A stretch of 48,387 nucleotides of DNA from Gammaproteobacteria bacterium (GTDB lineage: Bacteria; Pseudomonadota; Gammaproteobacteria; Pseudomonadales; Azotimanducaceae): the NCBI GenBank assembly GCA_030433075.1, contig JAUILI010000012.1, positions 1-48,387 of the forward strand, given 5' to 3'. The position numbers and the translations under genes were made by a program. Numbering within the stretch: position 1 is the stretch's first letter; the number at the start of each line of letters is the position of its first letter. Shown here one piece after another: positions 37,653 through 46,836 of this stretch. The notes beneath the pieces are model-generated. The model was not told the DNA's origin. It worked only from the letters and a program-made list of their open reading frames with translations, and did not search any database.

Positions 37653-38334
37653 GCCAACGGAAGGAACGGACCAAGCCCAACCCGGCACGCTGGTTTGGGA
37701 TGGCTGGCTGCGCCTCTTTCACTGGGCCCTCGCCGCCGCCGTGGGAGTGTGCGTCTACACGGGCCTCTTCGGCGGCTTCGAGGCCATGGATTGGCATCAG
37801 TGGGGCGGCTTCACCGTGCTAGCCCTCGTACTCTTCCGCCTCCTTTGGGGCGTCGCTGGCCCCGCCACGGCGCGCTTTAGCGATTTCCTCCGGGGGCCCG
37901 GGACGGTGCTGGCTTACGTTCGGGCCTTAAGCCCGGGGCAGGCGCCCCAGCGCCGGGGGCACAATCCCCTGGGCGGTTGGGCCGTGGTGCTCATTCTTCT
38001 GGTGGTGGGGCTCCAGGGGGTGACGGGGCTCTTCACCACGGACGATCTGTTTGTGGAGGGCCCCCTTTACGATCTCGCCAGCGAGGGCTGGGCGCGGCTT
38101 GCGAACCAAATCCATGGCCTGGGCCCCTGGACCGTAGGCAGTGTCGTGGGTCTCCATCTGCTGGCCCTGGCGGTGCATCGCGGGGTATTCAAGGAGCGCC
38201 TGCTCGGCGCCATGGTGAGCGGCCGGCGGCCGGAGCACACGGGGGAGGATATTCAGCGCCGCCCCCTCCTCGGGGGCGGGCTGATGGTGCTGGCGGCGGG
38301 GGTGGTGTGGGCCGTGCTGACCTATCTGCCCTAG
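37645..38334 (+). CDS. cytochrome b561-family protein
   Basis: This 229-aa diheme cytochrome b of the b561/Ni-Fe-hydrogenase b-type family has four helices. The likely haem-ligating histidines are His26 (RLFHWAL), His51 (DWHQWGG), His157 (NQIHGLG) and His171 (GLHLLALAVHRG). Start: a TTG at 37645, with AAGGA eight bases before it, overlapping the last codons of the Sel1 gene; no ATG occurs in a suitable place. It is in tail-to-tail arrangement with a cytochrome c' gene 18 bp away. Such b561 genes often pair with c'-type or other periplasmic cytochromes to move electrons from quinol; the partner here is inferred from position. Confidence 0.88.
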   Translation: MNKPTEGTDQAQPGTLVWDGWLRLFHWALAAAVGVCVYTGLFGGFEAMDWHQWGGFTVLALVLFRLLWGVAGPATARFSDFLRGPGTVLAYVRALSPGQAPQRRGHNPLGGWAVVLILLVVGLQGVTGLFTTDDLFVEGPLYDLASEGWARLANQIHGLGPWTVGSVVGLHLLALAVHRGVFKERLLGAMVSGRRPEHTGEDIQRRPLLGGGLMVLAAGVVWAVLTYLP

Positions 38335-38352
38335 GCCCCCAGCACCGGGGGC
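38335..38352. terminator. hairpin between convergent cytochrome genes
   Basis: GCCCCC (38335-38340) and GGGGGC (38347-38352) form a six-pair stem with a six-base loop filling the space between the two stop codons. Only a weak T-rich stretch (TTACTT) follows in the plus direction. Probably a shared bidirectional terminator. Confidence 0.4.
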
Positions 38353-38802
38353 TTACTTCGCGCGGAAGCTATCGTGGCAGCCCTTGCAGGCGCCCCCTAG
38401 GGTTTTGAAAGCACCCATGAAGGCGGCCTGATCGCCGCTATCGGCCACGGCGCCAAGGGCCGCGGCGGCTTCGAGGAAGTTCTGCCGACGCTCGGCGAAG
38501 GTTTCCGGATCGCTCCAGATTTCCGCCTTGGCGTGGCCCCCTTCGATGTAGGAGTCGGCGGGGAAGATGTGCTGGGTGACCGGCGCCAGGGCCGCAATGC
38601 CCTTCGCATGGAGGGCGAGATCCTGCTGATGGGGCACTTCGCCCTTGATAATGCCGACCATCGCGCTCATGTGGCCGCCGATGGCTTCAAAGATTGCTTC
38701 CCGGTATTCCGCCGCGCCTTCGTCCGCCGCCTGAGCGCCGCTGGCCAGAAGGGCCGCGGACAGGATGGCCGCGCGAAGGGGCCGAGCTTGAAAAAATGCC
38801 AT
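38353..38802 (-). CDS. cytochrome c'
   Basis: This 149-aa periplasmic c'-type cytochrome has a signal peptide of about 25 residues (AAILSAALLASGAQA), a four-helix bundle and the haem site near the C-terminus: C139-K-G-C142-H143 in GGACKGCHDSFRAK. Length and layout fit class II cytochromes c. These bind NO or CO at a five-coordinate haem and are linked to nitric oxide defence, though they can also shuttle electrons. It faces a cytochrome b561 gene, a common pairing. The ATG at 38802 is clear. Confidence 0.93.
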   Translation of the reverse strand: MAFFQARPLRAAILSAALLASGAQAADEGAAEYREAIFEAIGGHMSAMVGIIKGEVPHQQDLALHAKGIAALAPVTQHIFPADSYIEGGHAKAEIWSDPETFAERRQNFLEAAAALGAVADSGDQAAFMGAFKTLGGACKGCHDSFRAK

Positions 38803-38942
38803 GGTGCATCTCCTGAAAATGCTGGGGGATAAGGCGTTTGCTTGCCCCCTCAGTGTGCCCAGGGCGAGGGAGAACGCAAGCCCCGATTGCGAGGGCCGCG
38901 GGGCCGGGGTAACGTCCCCTTTTTACCCAAGGACTGCGCGCC

Positions 38943-39233
38943 ATGTCGGAAGGGACCGAAACCCCCGCCGCCCCCACCGCTGCCGAGCCTAGCGCCAGCG
39001 CCGATGCGCTGGGCAACTTCGAACACACCTTAGATGCCCTCGAGGCCCTGGTGGAGCAGCTGGAAAGCGGCGATCTTTCCCTCGAGGCCGCCCTCGGCGC
39101 CTTCGAGCAGGGCATCGCCCTAACGCGCCAATGCCAGAAAGTGCTGTCCGTGGCCGAGCAGCGGGTCCGCGTCCTTCTGGAGGAAGACGGCGCCCAACGC
39201 ACCGAACCCCTCAGCCCTAGCGACGCCCCTTGA
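38943..39233 (+). CDS. xseB: exodeoxyribonuclease VII small subunit
   Basis: This 96-aa protein is XseB. It has an N-terminal flexible stretch (about 28 residues, rich in Ala/Pro/Thr), then the conserved FEHTLDALEALVEQLESGDLSLEAALGAFEQGI and LTRQCQKVLSVAEQRVRVL. It assembles with XseA to degrade single-stranded DNA. The N-terminus is longer than in E. coli but with no domain of its own. It overlaps ispA by TTGA, as in many gammaproteobacteria, where xseB-ispA-dxs form an operon. Confidence 0.95.
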   Translation: MSEGTETPAAPTAAEPSASADALGNFEHTLDALEALVEQLESGDLSLEAALGAFEQGIALTRQCQKVLSVAEQRVRVLLEEDGAQRTEPLSPSDAP

Positions 39234-40135
39234 GCCCGGAACCCTTCGACGGCTGGCTAGCGGCGCAGCGCCCGGCCATCGACGGCGCGCTCACGGCCGT
39301 GCTGGCCCGGGCCGGGGCGGCTACGGAAAGTTTGGGGGAGGCGCTGACCCACGCCGTACTCCTGGGGGGTAAGCGCCTTCGCCCTGCCCTAGCCCTTGCG
39401 GCCCAGGAGGCCCTAGCGCCAGGTTCCGCACCGGAGCCGGCGCTCATGGCCGGGGTGGCCGTGGAGCTGATCCACGCCTATTCCCTGGTGCACGATGACC
39501 TACCTGCCATGGACGACGACGCCCTCCGCCGAGGTCAGCCCACGGTGCACGTCGCCTTCGGAGAGGCCACGGCGATCCTCGCCGGCGACGGTCTCCTCAC
39601 CCTCGCCTTTGAACATATGGCCAGCGCACCGGAGCTCGCGTCCCTTCCCCCCGCTCAGCGCCTACAGATGTTGCGTACCCTAGGGCGCGCCGCCGGCGTC
39701 GCGGGCATGGTCGGGGGCCAAGCGCTGGACATGGCCAGCACGGGCCAGCGCATCACGGAAGACGCCCTCAGTGCCCTTCACCAGGGGAAAACCGGCGCCC
39801 TCATTCGCGCTGCCCTCACCCTGGGTGCGCTCACCACCCGGGAAGCCGCCCCAGCCCACCTCGAAGCCCTCGAGGCCTACGGCGAGGCGCTTGGGCTCCT
39901 GTTCCAGGTGACGGACGATCTTTTGGATGCCACGGGGGATACGGCCACCCTGGGAAAAACGGCGGGCGCCGATGCCGCGCTGGGAAAGGCCACCTACGTA
40001 TCGATCCTGGGCCTTGCGGGCGCTGAGGCTCGCGCCGACGGCCTTCTTGAAGCCGGGCTTGAGGCCCTTTCCCCCCTGCCCCAGGGCGAACGCTTAGCCG
40101 CTGCCCTGCACTGGGTTCGGAATCGCCGCTTTTAA
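39230..40135 (+). CDS. ispA: farnesyl diphosphate synthase (IspA)
   Basis: This 301-aa short-chain polyprenyl synthase has the first Asp-rich motif DDLPAMDDD (89-97) and the second DDLLDATGD, with the usual GGKRLRP and KTGALIRAA blocks. The residues before the first motif (HAYSLVHDD) fit farnesyl rather than geranylgeranyl synthases. It starts with a TTG that overlaps the xseB stop (TTGA). It makes farnesyl diphosphate for ubiquinone, undecaprenyl and other isoprenoids, next to dxs, which opens the MEP pathway. Confidence 0.95.
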   Translation: MSPEPFDGWLAAQRPAIDGALTAVLARAGAATESLGEALTHAVLLGGKRLRPALALAAQEALAPGSAPEPALMAGVAVELIHAYSLVHDDLPAMDDDALRRGQPTVHVAFGEATAILAGDGLLTLAFEHMASAPELASLPPAQRLQMLRTLGRAAGVAGMVGGQALDMASTGQRITEDALSALHQGKTGALIRAALTLGALTTREAAPAHLEALEAYGEALGLLFQVTDDLLDATGDTATLGKTAGADAALGKATYVSILGLAGAEARADGLLEAGLEALSPLPQGERLAAALHWVRNRRF

Positions 40136-40216
40136 TGGGACGGCCGGGAAAGTGTCAGGTAAAGTAAACAGTCAAATTCGTCCGCAGAACACTGCGGCAC
40201 CGGTCTAAGGCACGGC

Positions 40217-42085
40217 ATGATTGAAGCCATTCCCAGCGAGCGGCCCGCGACACCGCTTCTCGATCGCATCGACGGCCCGGAGGCGCTGCGCCGCCTGCGC
40301 CCGGACCAGCTCCCGGAGCTGGCCGAGGAACTCCGCCACTTCCTAGCCTGGAGCGTCAGCCAAAGCGGCGGCCACTTCGGCGCCGGCCTCGGGGTGGTCG
40401 AACTCACCCTGGCCCTGCACTACAGCTTTAATACCCCGGAGGATCGCATCGTCTGGGACGTGGGCCACCAAGCCTACCCCCACAAAATCCTCACGGGGCG
40501 GCGGGAAGCCATGCCCAGCATCCGCCAATACGGCGGCCTGGCCCCCTTCCCCCAGCGAGACGAATCCCCCTTCGACACCTTCGGCGTGGGCCATTCGAGC
40601 ACCTCCATCAGCGCCGCCCTGGGCATGGCCCTGGCCTCGGCCCGGGCCGGCTCGGACCGCCGCGCCATCGCGGTCATCGGCGACGGCGCCATGACCGCCG
40701 GCCTTGCCTTTGAAGCCTTGAACCACGCCGGAGAGGTGGACGAAGACCTCCTGGTGATTCTGAACGACAACGCCATGTCCATTTCAGAAAACGTCGGCGG
40801 CCTGTCGCGCTACTTCGCCCGCATCTTTGCTAGCCGGCTCTACGCCTCCGTGCGCGAGGGGAGCAAGCGGGTCCTGAAGCGCATTCCCGGGGCCAGCGGC
40901 GTGGCCCGCCGCGCCGAGGAGCACATGAAGGGCATGGTGGTGCCGGGCACGCTCTTCGAGGAGCTCGGCTTTAACTACATCGGCCCGGTGGACGGGCATA
41001 ACCTAGAAGAGCTGCTCTCGGCCTTCCGCACCTTAAAGCACCTCCGGGGGCCCCAGTTCCTTCACGTGATTACGCAGAAGGGGAAGGGCTTTAAGCCGGC
41101 GGAGCAGGATCCCCACGGCATGCATTCCCTGGCGAAGGTGAAGCCCAAGGGCAGCCCCCCCGCCAGCAATGGGCCGAAGTACGCCAACGTCTTCGGGCAG
41201 TGGCTGGTGGATATGGCCGAGCAGGATCAGAGGCTCATCGGCATTACGCCGGCGATGTCTGAAGGCTCCGATCTCATCGCCTTCTCGAAGCGCTTTCCGC
41301 AGCGCTACTTCGACGTGGGTATCGCTGAGCAGCACGCCGTCGCCCTGGCCGCGGGGCTCGCCTGCGAAGGGGCGAAGCCCGTGGTGGCGATCTACTCCAC
41401 CTTTCTCCAGCGCGCCTACGATCAGCTGATTCATGATGTCGCGATTCAGGGGCTGGACGTGCTGTTTGCCCTGGATCGGGCGGGGCTCGTAGAAGACGGC
41501 CCCACCCACGCGGGCATCTTCGATCTGAGCTTCCTGCGCTGCATCCCCGATCTCGTGATCATGGTGCCGGCGGACGAGAACGAAACCCGGGCCATGCTCA
41601 CCACGGGCTATCAGCATCCCGGGCCCGCCGCGGTGCGCTATCCCCGGGGCACGGGGCCGGGCACGCCCATCGACGAGGCCCTGACGGCCCTGCCCATCGG
41701 CAAGGCGGAGGTGCTGCGGAAAGGCTCCCGGGTGGCGCTCCTGGCCTTCGGGCCCCTGGTGCAGCCGGCCCTGGCGGCAGGGGAAGCCCTGGATGCCACG
41801 GTGGTGAATATGCGCTTCGTGAAGCCGCTGGATGAGGCCTGCATCGCCGAGCTGGCCGCCACCCACGACCTACTGGTGACCCTGGAAGAGAACGTTATTG
41901 CCGGGGGCGCGGGCTCCGCCGTGCTGGAGGTTCTGGGCACGCTAGGCAATGCCCCACCTTGCCTCACCCTGGGCCTGCCCGATCGCTGGCTCCCCCATGG
42001 CAGCCCGGAAACGGTGCTCACGGAGCTGGGGCTGGACCGGGACGGCATCGTTAAAACGGTCCAAGCGCGGCTAGCCGCCCTTTAG
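40217..42085 (+). CDS. dxs: 1-deoxy-D-xylulose-5-phosphate synthase
   Basis: This 622-aa enzyme condenses pyruvate and glyceraldehyde 3-phosphate to DXP, the first step of the MEP pathway. Thiamine diphosphate binding is seen in [18 protein letters not shown] with NDN later, and [14 protein letters not shown] supplies the active-site His. The transketolase central domain ([18 protein letters not shown]) and C-terminal domain are complete. It lies 81 bp after ispA in the same direction, where the ispA terminator or a weak promoter could be; nothing distinctive stands out in the gap. The 3' end is 6 bp from the convergent thiL stop. Confidence 0.97.
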   Translation: MIEAIPSERPATPLLDRIDGPEALRRLRPDQLPELAEELRHFLAWSVSQSGGHFGAGLGVVELTLALHYSFNTPEDRIVWDVGHQAYPHKILTGRREAMPSIRQYGGLAPFPQRDESPFDTFGVGHSSTSISAALGMALASARAGSDRRAIAVIGDGAMTAGLAFEALNHAGEVDEDLLVILNDNAMSISENVGGLSRYFARIFASRLYASVREGSKRVLKRIPGASGVARRAEEHMKGMVVPGTLFEELGFNYIGPVDGHNLEELLSAFRTLKHLRGPQFLHVITQKGKGFKPAEQDPHGMHSLAKVKPKGSPPASNGPKYANVFGQWLVDMAEQDQRLIGITPAMSEGSDLIAFSKRFPQRYFDVGIAEQHAVALAAGLACEGAKPVVAIYSTFLQRAYDQLIHDVAIQGLDVLFALDRAGLVEDGPTHAGIFDLSFLRCIPDLVIMVPADENETRAMLTTGYQHPGPAAVRYPRGTGPGTPIDEALTALPIGKAEVLRKGSRVALLAFGPLVQPALAAGEALDATVVNMRFVKPLDEACIAELAATHDLLVTLEENVIAGGAGSAVLEVLGTLGNAPPCLTLGLPDRWLPHGSPETVLTELGLDRDGIVKTVQARLAAL

Positions 42086-42091
42086 GCCTGC

Positions 42092-43039
42092 TTAGGGCTG
42101 GGAGAAGTGGTCCCAGCCCGCCTGCCCCAGGGGCGGTAGGCCGCGCAGGCCCGCTTCAGCCTCGCAAACGCCGATCTCCCGAATCGCCACCCCTCCCTTC
42201 GCGGCCAAGGCGGCCAGCTTTTCCGCCGTGGCCTCCGCCGGGGGCAGGGTGAAGAGCAGTTCGTAGTCATCGCCGCCGGTGAGCGCCGCCTCAAGGGTGT
42301 CCACGCGAGGCACAGCCCCGGGATCGACCCGCATCCCGACCCCGGAAGCCTCTGCGAGGTGACCCAGCTCGGCCACCAATCCATCGGAGATATCAATGCA
42401 CGCCGTGGCCTTACCGCGGAGGGCGAGCCCGAGAGCCACCCGGGGCTCGGGCGTGAGATAGGGGGCCAGGGCGGCGGGAACGGCGGATAGGGTCAGCTCC
42501 CCAGGCGCCAGGCCTGAGGCGCCGAGCGCTTGCCGCCCGGCCAGGCCCGCCCCCAGCGTGCCGCTCACGAAGATCCGATCCCCCACCTTCGCCCCGCGCC
42601 TAAGCAGCGCCTGGGCCGGGGGGACCCAGCCCGTAACGCTCACGGACACCTGCAGGGGGCCTCGCGCGAGGTTGCCTCCCACAAGGGTCGCGCTCGGGGC
42701 GTGGGCCGCCAGGCAGGCGAGCACCCCATCGCAAAAGCCGTCGATCCAGGCGGGAGTGAGGTCCGGGGCCGTAAGCGCAACCAGCAGCGGTCCGGGCTCC
42801 GCGCCCATGGCCGCCAAGTCAGAAAGGTTGACCGCGAGGGCTCGCCAGGCCAGCAAGGCCGGGGCAAGATCGGCGGGGAAGTGGCGGTCGGCCACGAGCG
42901 TATCGGTGGAGAGGACCTGCCCCTGACCGGGAGGCGGCTGAATCAGCGCGGCGTCATCGCCGGGGCCGAGGAGCACGGTGGGCCCAGTGGCGGGAAGGCG
43001 GCGGCGCAGCGCCGCAATCAGTTCAAACTCTGAGGCCAT
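42092..43039 (-). CDS. thiL: thiamine-monophosphate kinase
   Basis: This 315-aa ThiL phosphorylates thiamine monophosphate to the diphosphate. Motifs: FELIAALRRRLP at the start, LGPGDDAALI, VSTDTLVADRHFP, VNLSDLAAMGAEP, GGNLARG and DISDGLVAELGHLAEA with GGDDYELLFTLP. The ATG at 43039 (MASEFEL) matches the family start, with AGGGCGGG before it; a longer frame exists but lacks support. It follows nusB by 8 bp. ThiL makes the cofactor used by Dxs next door, though they are transcribed towards each other. Confidence 0.96.
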   Translation of the reverse strand: MASEFELIAALRRRLPATGPTVLLGPGDDAALIQPPPGQGQVLSTDTLVADRHFPADLAPALLAWRALAVNLSDLAAMGAEPGPLLVALTAPDLTPAWIDGFCDGVLACLAAHAPSATLVGGNLARGPLQVSVSVTGWVPPAQALLRRGAKVGDRIFVSGTLGAGLAGRQALGASGLAPGELTLSAVPAALAPYLTPEPRVALGLALRGKATACIDISDGLVAELGHLAEASGVGMRVDPGAVPRVDTLEAALTGGDDYELLFTLPPAEATAEKLAALAAKGGVAIREIGVCEAEAGLRGLPPLGQAGWDHFSQP

Positions 43040-43047
43040 GGCCCGCC

Positions 43048-43527
43048 CTAGCGTTTGCTTTGGGCGCTCATCTCCGGGGCGCGGAGCTGGCGCGCGACGC
43101 CGTCTAGGACGGCATTGATGAAGCGATGGCTTTCGCTGGCCCCAAAGCGGTGGGCCAGGGTAATGCACTGGTCGAAGACCACGCGCACGGGGACATCGAT
43201 GCGCTCGGCGAGCTCCCAGCTGCCCAGGCGCAGAATCGCGCGGGTCACGGGGTCTAAGCTCGCCGGGGAGCGATCAAGCGCCGGCGCGTAATGTGCATCC
43301 ACCGTGGGGAGGTCCTTCAGGATGGCGAGCAGCGCATCCTGGAAATAGCCCCGATCGGCCTGGGCGAAATCCTGCTCGGCCAGAAACTGCGCCGTCAGCG
43401 CCGAGGCGGAGGTGTCATTCATTTGCTGCTGATAAAGGGCCTGCACGACAAAGTGCCGGGCCCGGAGCCGGGCGTCGGCACCACTGGCGGGGGCGGGCGC
43501 GGAGGCGCCCTCTTCAGAATCGCTCAC
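43048..43527 (-). CDS. nusB: transcription antitermination factor NusB
   Basis: This 159-aa NusB binds boxA RNA with S10 to support rRNA transcription. The core is recognisable: ARHFVVQALYQQQMN, the acidic middle FAQADRGYFQDAL, DPVTRAILRLGSWEL, VRVVFDQCITLAHRFGASESHRFINAVLDGVARQ. The first 20 or so residues (SDSEEGASAPAPASGADAR) are a non-conserved, low-complexity extension. The start is a GTG, since no ATG is available in frame, and it lies 3 bp after the ribH stop. Confidence 0.95.
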   Translation of the reverse strand: MSDSEEGASAPAPASGADARLRARHFVVQALYQQQMNDTSASALTAQFLAEQDFAQADRGYFQDALLAILKDLPTVDAHYAPALDRSPASLDPVTRAILRLGSWELAERIDVPVRVVFDQCITLAHRFGASESHRFINAVLDGVARQLRAPEMSAQSKR

Positions 43528-43530
43528 GAC

Positions 43531-44013
43531 TTAGGCGTTCCCGTCCAGCGCACGGAGGAAGCTGACCATTTCCAGGGCCGTCATGGCCGCATCGGCGCCC
43601 TTGTTACCGGCCTTGGTGCCGCTGCGCTCCACCGCTTGCTCGATGCTGTCGGTGGTGAGGAGGCCGAAGGTCACGGGGATCCCCGTGGCTTGCTGCAGGG
43701 CCATGAGCCCCGAGGCCGCCTGCCCAGCCACGAATTCAAAGTGCGGCGTGCCACCGCGAATCACCGCCCCAAGAACGATCACCGCATCGAAGTTGCCCTG
43801 CTCGGCCACCTTCTTCGCCGCCAGGGGCAGTTCCCAGGCGCCGGGGACCTTGTAGTGCGCAATATTTTCTGCGGCGACGCCGTGGCGCCGCAGGGCGTCT
43901 TCCGCCCCAGCCACCAGGGAATCCACCACGAAGGCGTTGAAGCGCGCCGCCACGATGGCGAAGCGTGCGCCCTGGGCGTCGAAGCGCCCTTCAAACGTTA
44001 CCGATCCACTCAT
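43531..44013 (-). CDS. ribH: 6,7-dimethyl-8-ribityllumazine synthase
   Basis: This 160-aa lumazine synthase joins the diaminouracil and DHBP to give the direct riboflavin precursor. Typical stretches: [72 protein letters not shown] and [14 protein letters not shown]. It normally forms a 60-mer or pentamer. Its ATG overlaps the ribBA stop by ATGA. RibH of this class is followed by nusB in many gammaproteobacteria, as seen here. Confidence 0.96.
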   Translation of the reverse strand: MSGSVTFEGRFDAQGARFAIVAARFNAFVVDSLVAGAEDALRRHGVAAENIAHYKVPGAWELPLAAKKVAEQGNFDAVIVLGAVIRGGTPHFEFVAGQAASGLMALQQATGIPVTFGLLTTDSIEQAVERSGTKAGNKGADAAMTALEMVSFLRALDGNA

Positions 44014-45185
44014 GCCTTTTCCCCCTGGGCGGCGGCGTCCTTTGCGCCCTCCTCCGCCGATCGAATCGTGCCATCGGCCATGACGTACTCGACAATTTCG
44101 AGGTCAAAGCCAGAGATGGCGTTGTAGCGGGTGGGGAAGGACATAAGCCGCATGCGCTTCACCCCCACGGACCGCAGAATCTGCGACCCCAGGCCCACGG
44201 AGTGATACACGCTCGATCCGTCGGCCCGAAGGCTTCGATTATAGCTTGGGGTGGCGGGAAAGAGTTCAAAGCGCTCCAGCGCGTCTTCCGGCCGGTCGCC
44301 GCCAGCAAGTAGTACCACCACCCCCGTGCCTTCCTCCGCCACCCGTGCCAGGGCCTGATCCAGGGACCAGCTGGGGGGACCGGGGCGCTTCGCCCCCACG
44401 ATATCCAGCAGGGTGTTCGGGACGTGGACCCGCACCAGGGTGGGATCGGCAGTATTCACCTCCCCGCGCACGAGGGCCAGGTGCACCTGGCCGTGGAGCG
44501 TGTCCCGGAAGGCGTGAACCTGGAAGGGACCGTGGGCCGTTTCAATTTCCTTCTCCCCCACCTTTTCCACGGTGGAATCGTGGAGGGCGCGGTAGTGGAC
44601 CAGATCGGCGATGGTGCCAAGGCGCAGGTTGTGCTCCTCCGCAAAGGCTTCGAGATCGGGGAGGCGGGCCATGGTGCCGTCTTCGTTCATGATCTCCACG
44701 ATCACCGCCGCCGGGGCGCAGCCTGCAAGGCGCGCCAAATCCACGGAGGCTTCCGTATGGCCGGCTCGACTGAGCACCCCACCGGGCTCGGCCATGAGGG
44801 GGAAGACGTGCCCCGGGGTCACGATGTCATCGGCGGTGGTGGCCGGATCGACGGCCACGGCGATGGTCTTCGCGCGGTCGGCAGCGGAAATCCCCGTGGT
44901 CACCCCCTCCGCCGCTTCGATGGACACGGTGAAGTTGGTGTGATGCTTCGACCGGTTGCTGGTGGCCATGGGCGTGAGCCGCAGCTCCCGGCACCGATCG
45001 ATGGTCATGGGCATGCAAATGAGGCCCCGGGCGTGGCGCGCCATAAAGTTCACGGCCTCGGGGGTGACATGCTCCGCCGCCATAACGAGATCGCCTTCGT
45101 TCTCCCGATCTTCGTCGTCCAGGAGCACGATCATCTTGCCTGCGCGCAGGTCTTCGACGAGCTCTTCAACGGAGGAAAAGGCCAT
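44010..45185 (-). CDS. 3,4-dihydroxy-2-butanone-4-phosphate synthase with degenerate GTP cyclohydrolase II domain
   Basis: This is a 391-aa two-domain protein. The N-terminal DHBP synthase half (1-200) is intact: [19 protein letters not shown] at the acidic loop, TGISAADRA, and [14 protein letters not shown]. It makes the four-carbon riboflavin precursor. The C-terminal half (from about 210) follows the GTP cyclohydrolase II fold, but the three zinc cysteines (normally in SECLTGD...RCDCG) are absent: here [12 protein letters not shown] and the following region contain no Cys. It is therefore probably the RibBX form with a single activity, and GTP cyclohydrolase II (RibA) must be elsewhere. 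It overlaps ribH by four bases. Confidence 0.93.
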   Translation of the reverse strand: MAFSSVEELVEDLRAGKMIVLLDDEDRENEGDLVMAAEHVTPEAVNFMARHARGLICMPMTIDRCRELRLTPMATSNRSKHHTNFTVSIEAAEGVTTGISAADRAKTIAVAVDPATTADDIVTPGHVFPLMAEPGGVLSRAGHTEASVDLARLAGCAPAAVIVEIMNEDGTMARLPDLEAFAEEHNLRLGTIADLVHYRALHDSTVEKVGEKEIETAHGPFQVHAFRDTLHGQVHLALVRGEVNTADPTLVRVHVPNTLLDIVGAKRPGPPSWSLDQALARVAEEGTGVVVLLAGGDRPEDALERFELFPATPSYNRSLRADGSSVYHSVGLGSQILRSVGVKRMRLMSFPTRYNAISGFDLEIVEYVMADGTIRSAEEGAKDAAAQGEKA

Positions 45186-45217
45186 AGCGTTCGTTCCTTC
45201 AATCCTTAGATCACGGT

Positions 45218-46360
45218 TCAGGACCGCGTGGGGTCGGCACTATAACGCAGGCGGAGCCGCAAATCGGTGCCTATTTGGCGGTGCTCAAAGAGGGTGAAGC
45301 GCTTGGCCTCGGCCAGCGTAGTCAGGGTCAGGGCTGCAAGGGGCCTCGCGTCGGCGCCGAGGAGCAGGGGCGCCTGGTAAAGAAGCAGCTCGTCCACGGC
45401 GTTCTGCGAAAGGGCCGCGGCGGCAAGGGTGGGACCACACTCCAGCAGCACATCCCCCAGATCCCGGGCGGCGCACCAGGCGCCCAGGGCGTCAAAGGGC
45501 GCCTTGGCCTCAGCTTCGCTTAGGGCCACAAGGGTCGCCCCGGCCTCTTCCAGCGCCTTCGCCCGCGCGGGATCGGCCTCCGGGCCATGAAAGAGCACTA
45601 CCCCGGGCGTCGAAAAAAGCTTTGCCGCGGGCGGGGTGCGCAGGTGGAGATCGAGCACCACCCGGTAGTGGGGCCGCTCCGCGAGGGCGGCCCGGTCCGT
45701 GGCGTCGAGCTCTGGCAGGGCCTCCGGGCGAATCGTCAGCCGGGGATCATCGGCGAGCACGGTCCCCACGCCGGTCAGAAGCACGGGGCTACGGGCCCGC
45801 CAGCGCTGCACGTCCTGCCGGGCCTCGGGGCCCGTAATCCATTGGCTTTCCCCGCTGGCCATGGCCGTGCGCCCATCGAGGGAGGCCGCAAGCTTCAGGC
45901 GCAGGAACGGCCGTCCCCGACGCTGGAGGGACAGAAAGCCCGCATTCAGCGTTTCCGCTGCGGCCTCTTCCACGCCCAGGGTCAGGGCAACCCCCGCCTC
46001 CCGCAGCCGCGCGAGGCCCGCCCCCGCCATCTTGGGGTGGGGGTCGCCGCCGGCGACCACCACCCGAGCGATGCCCGCCGCGAGGATCGCATCCACGCAG
46101 GGGGGCGTGCGGCCGTAGTGATTGCAGGGTTCTAAGGTGACGTAGAGGGTAGCGCCCCGGGCTCGCTCGCCCGCTTCCTTCAGCGCCGTGACTTCGGCAT
46201 GGGGACCGCCGGGGGGGGCCGTGGTGCCCCGACCGATGATGGCCCCGTCGGCCACCACCACGGCGCCCACGGAGGGGTTCGGCCAGGTGCGGTAGATCCC
46301 CGTCTCTGCCTGGGCCAGGGCCTCACGCATGAAGGCGTGATCGGGGCCCGGGTCGCTCAC
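45218..46360 (-). CDS. ribD: riboflavin biosynthesis deaminase/reductase RibD
   Basis: This 380-aa bifunctional enzyme has the deaminase domain (1-145) with zinc ligands in [13 protein letters not shown] and [16 protein letters not shown], then the reductase domain ([40 protein letters not shown]). It carries out the second and third steps from GTP to the ribityl-diaminopyrimidinedione. It starts with a GTG overlapping the nrdR stop (GTGA). The next gene downstream, 32 bp on, is ribBA; the riboflavin synthase gene (ribE/ribC) usually found between them is missing. Confidence 0.95.
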   Translation of the reverse strand: MSDPGPDHAFMREALAQAETGIYRTWPNPSVGAVVVADGAIIGRGTTAPPGGPHAEVTALKEAGERARGATLYVTLEPCNHYGRTPPCVDAILAAGIARVVVAGGDPHPKMAGAGLARLREAGVALTLGVEEAAAETLNAGFLSLQRRGRPFLRLKLAASLDGRTAMASGESQWITGPEARQDVQRWRARSPVLLTGVGTVLADDPRLTIRPEALPELDATDRAALAERPHYRVVLDLHLRTPPAAKLFSTPGVVLFHGPEADPARAKALEEAGATLVALSEAEAKAPFDALGAWCAARDLGDVLLECGPTLAAAALSQNAVDELLLYQAPLLLGADARPLAALTLTTLAEAKRFTLFEHRQIGTDLRLRLRYSADPTRS

Positions 46361-46827
46361 GCTTTGGGCTCGCCGTCGCTCCGGCCGAGGCGCTCGATTT
46401 CCTGCTGGAACTCGCTGACGTCCTGGAAATCGCGGTAGACCGAGGCGAAGCGCACGTAGGCCACGTCATCCAAGGCCCGGAGCGCATCCATGACCAGGCT
46501 GCCGAGCTCCTGGGCCGCGACTTCCCGCTCGCCGCGCAGACGCAGGGCGAACTTCAGCTCGTTCAACGAGGCTTCAATAGCGTCCATGCCCACGGGGCGC
46601 TTTTCCAGGGCCCGGAGCATGCCGGCCCGGAGCTTATCTTCGTTGAAGGGCTCCCGGGTGCCGTCGCGCTTCACGATGCGGGGCATGACCAGCTCGGCAG
46701 ACTCGAAGGTGGTGAAGCGCTCCCCGCAGGTGACGCATTCGCGCCGGCGCCGCACCTGGTCACCGCCCGCCACGAGGCGCGAGTCGATGACCTTGGTGTC
46801 GATTTCCCGGCAGAAGGGGCAGTGCAT
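46357..46827 (-). CDS. nrdR: transcriptional repressor NrdR
   Basis: This 156-aa repressor has an N-terminal zinc ribbon (C3/C6 in CPFC, and [12 protein letters not shown]) and an ATP-cone ([30 protein letters not shown]). It represses ribonucleotide reductase genes when dATP levels are high, binding NrdR boxes. It forms part of the conserved glyA-nrdR-ribD row, 10 bp after glyA and overlapping ribD. No NrdR box is seen within the window. Confidence 0.97.
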   Translation of the reverse strand: MHCPFCREIDTKVIDSRLVAGGDQVRRRRECVTCGERFTTFESAELVMPRIVKRDGTREPFNEDKLRAGMLRALEKRPVGMDAIEASLNELKFALRLRGEREVAAQELGSLVMDALRALDDVAYVRFASVYRDFQDVSEFQQEIERLGRSDGEPKA

Positions 46828-46836
46828 GGCTCGGCC

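Noticed and set aside
44010-44560. Functional GTP cyclohydrolase II domain in RibBA
   Set aside because: No zinc-binding cysteines remain in the region.
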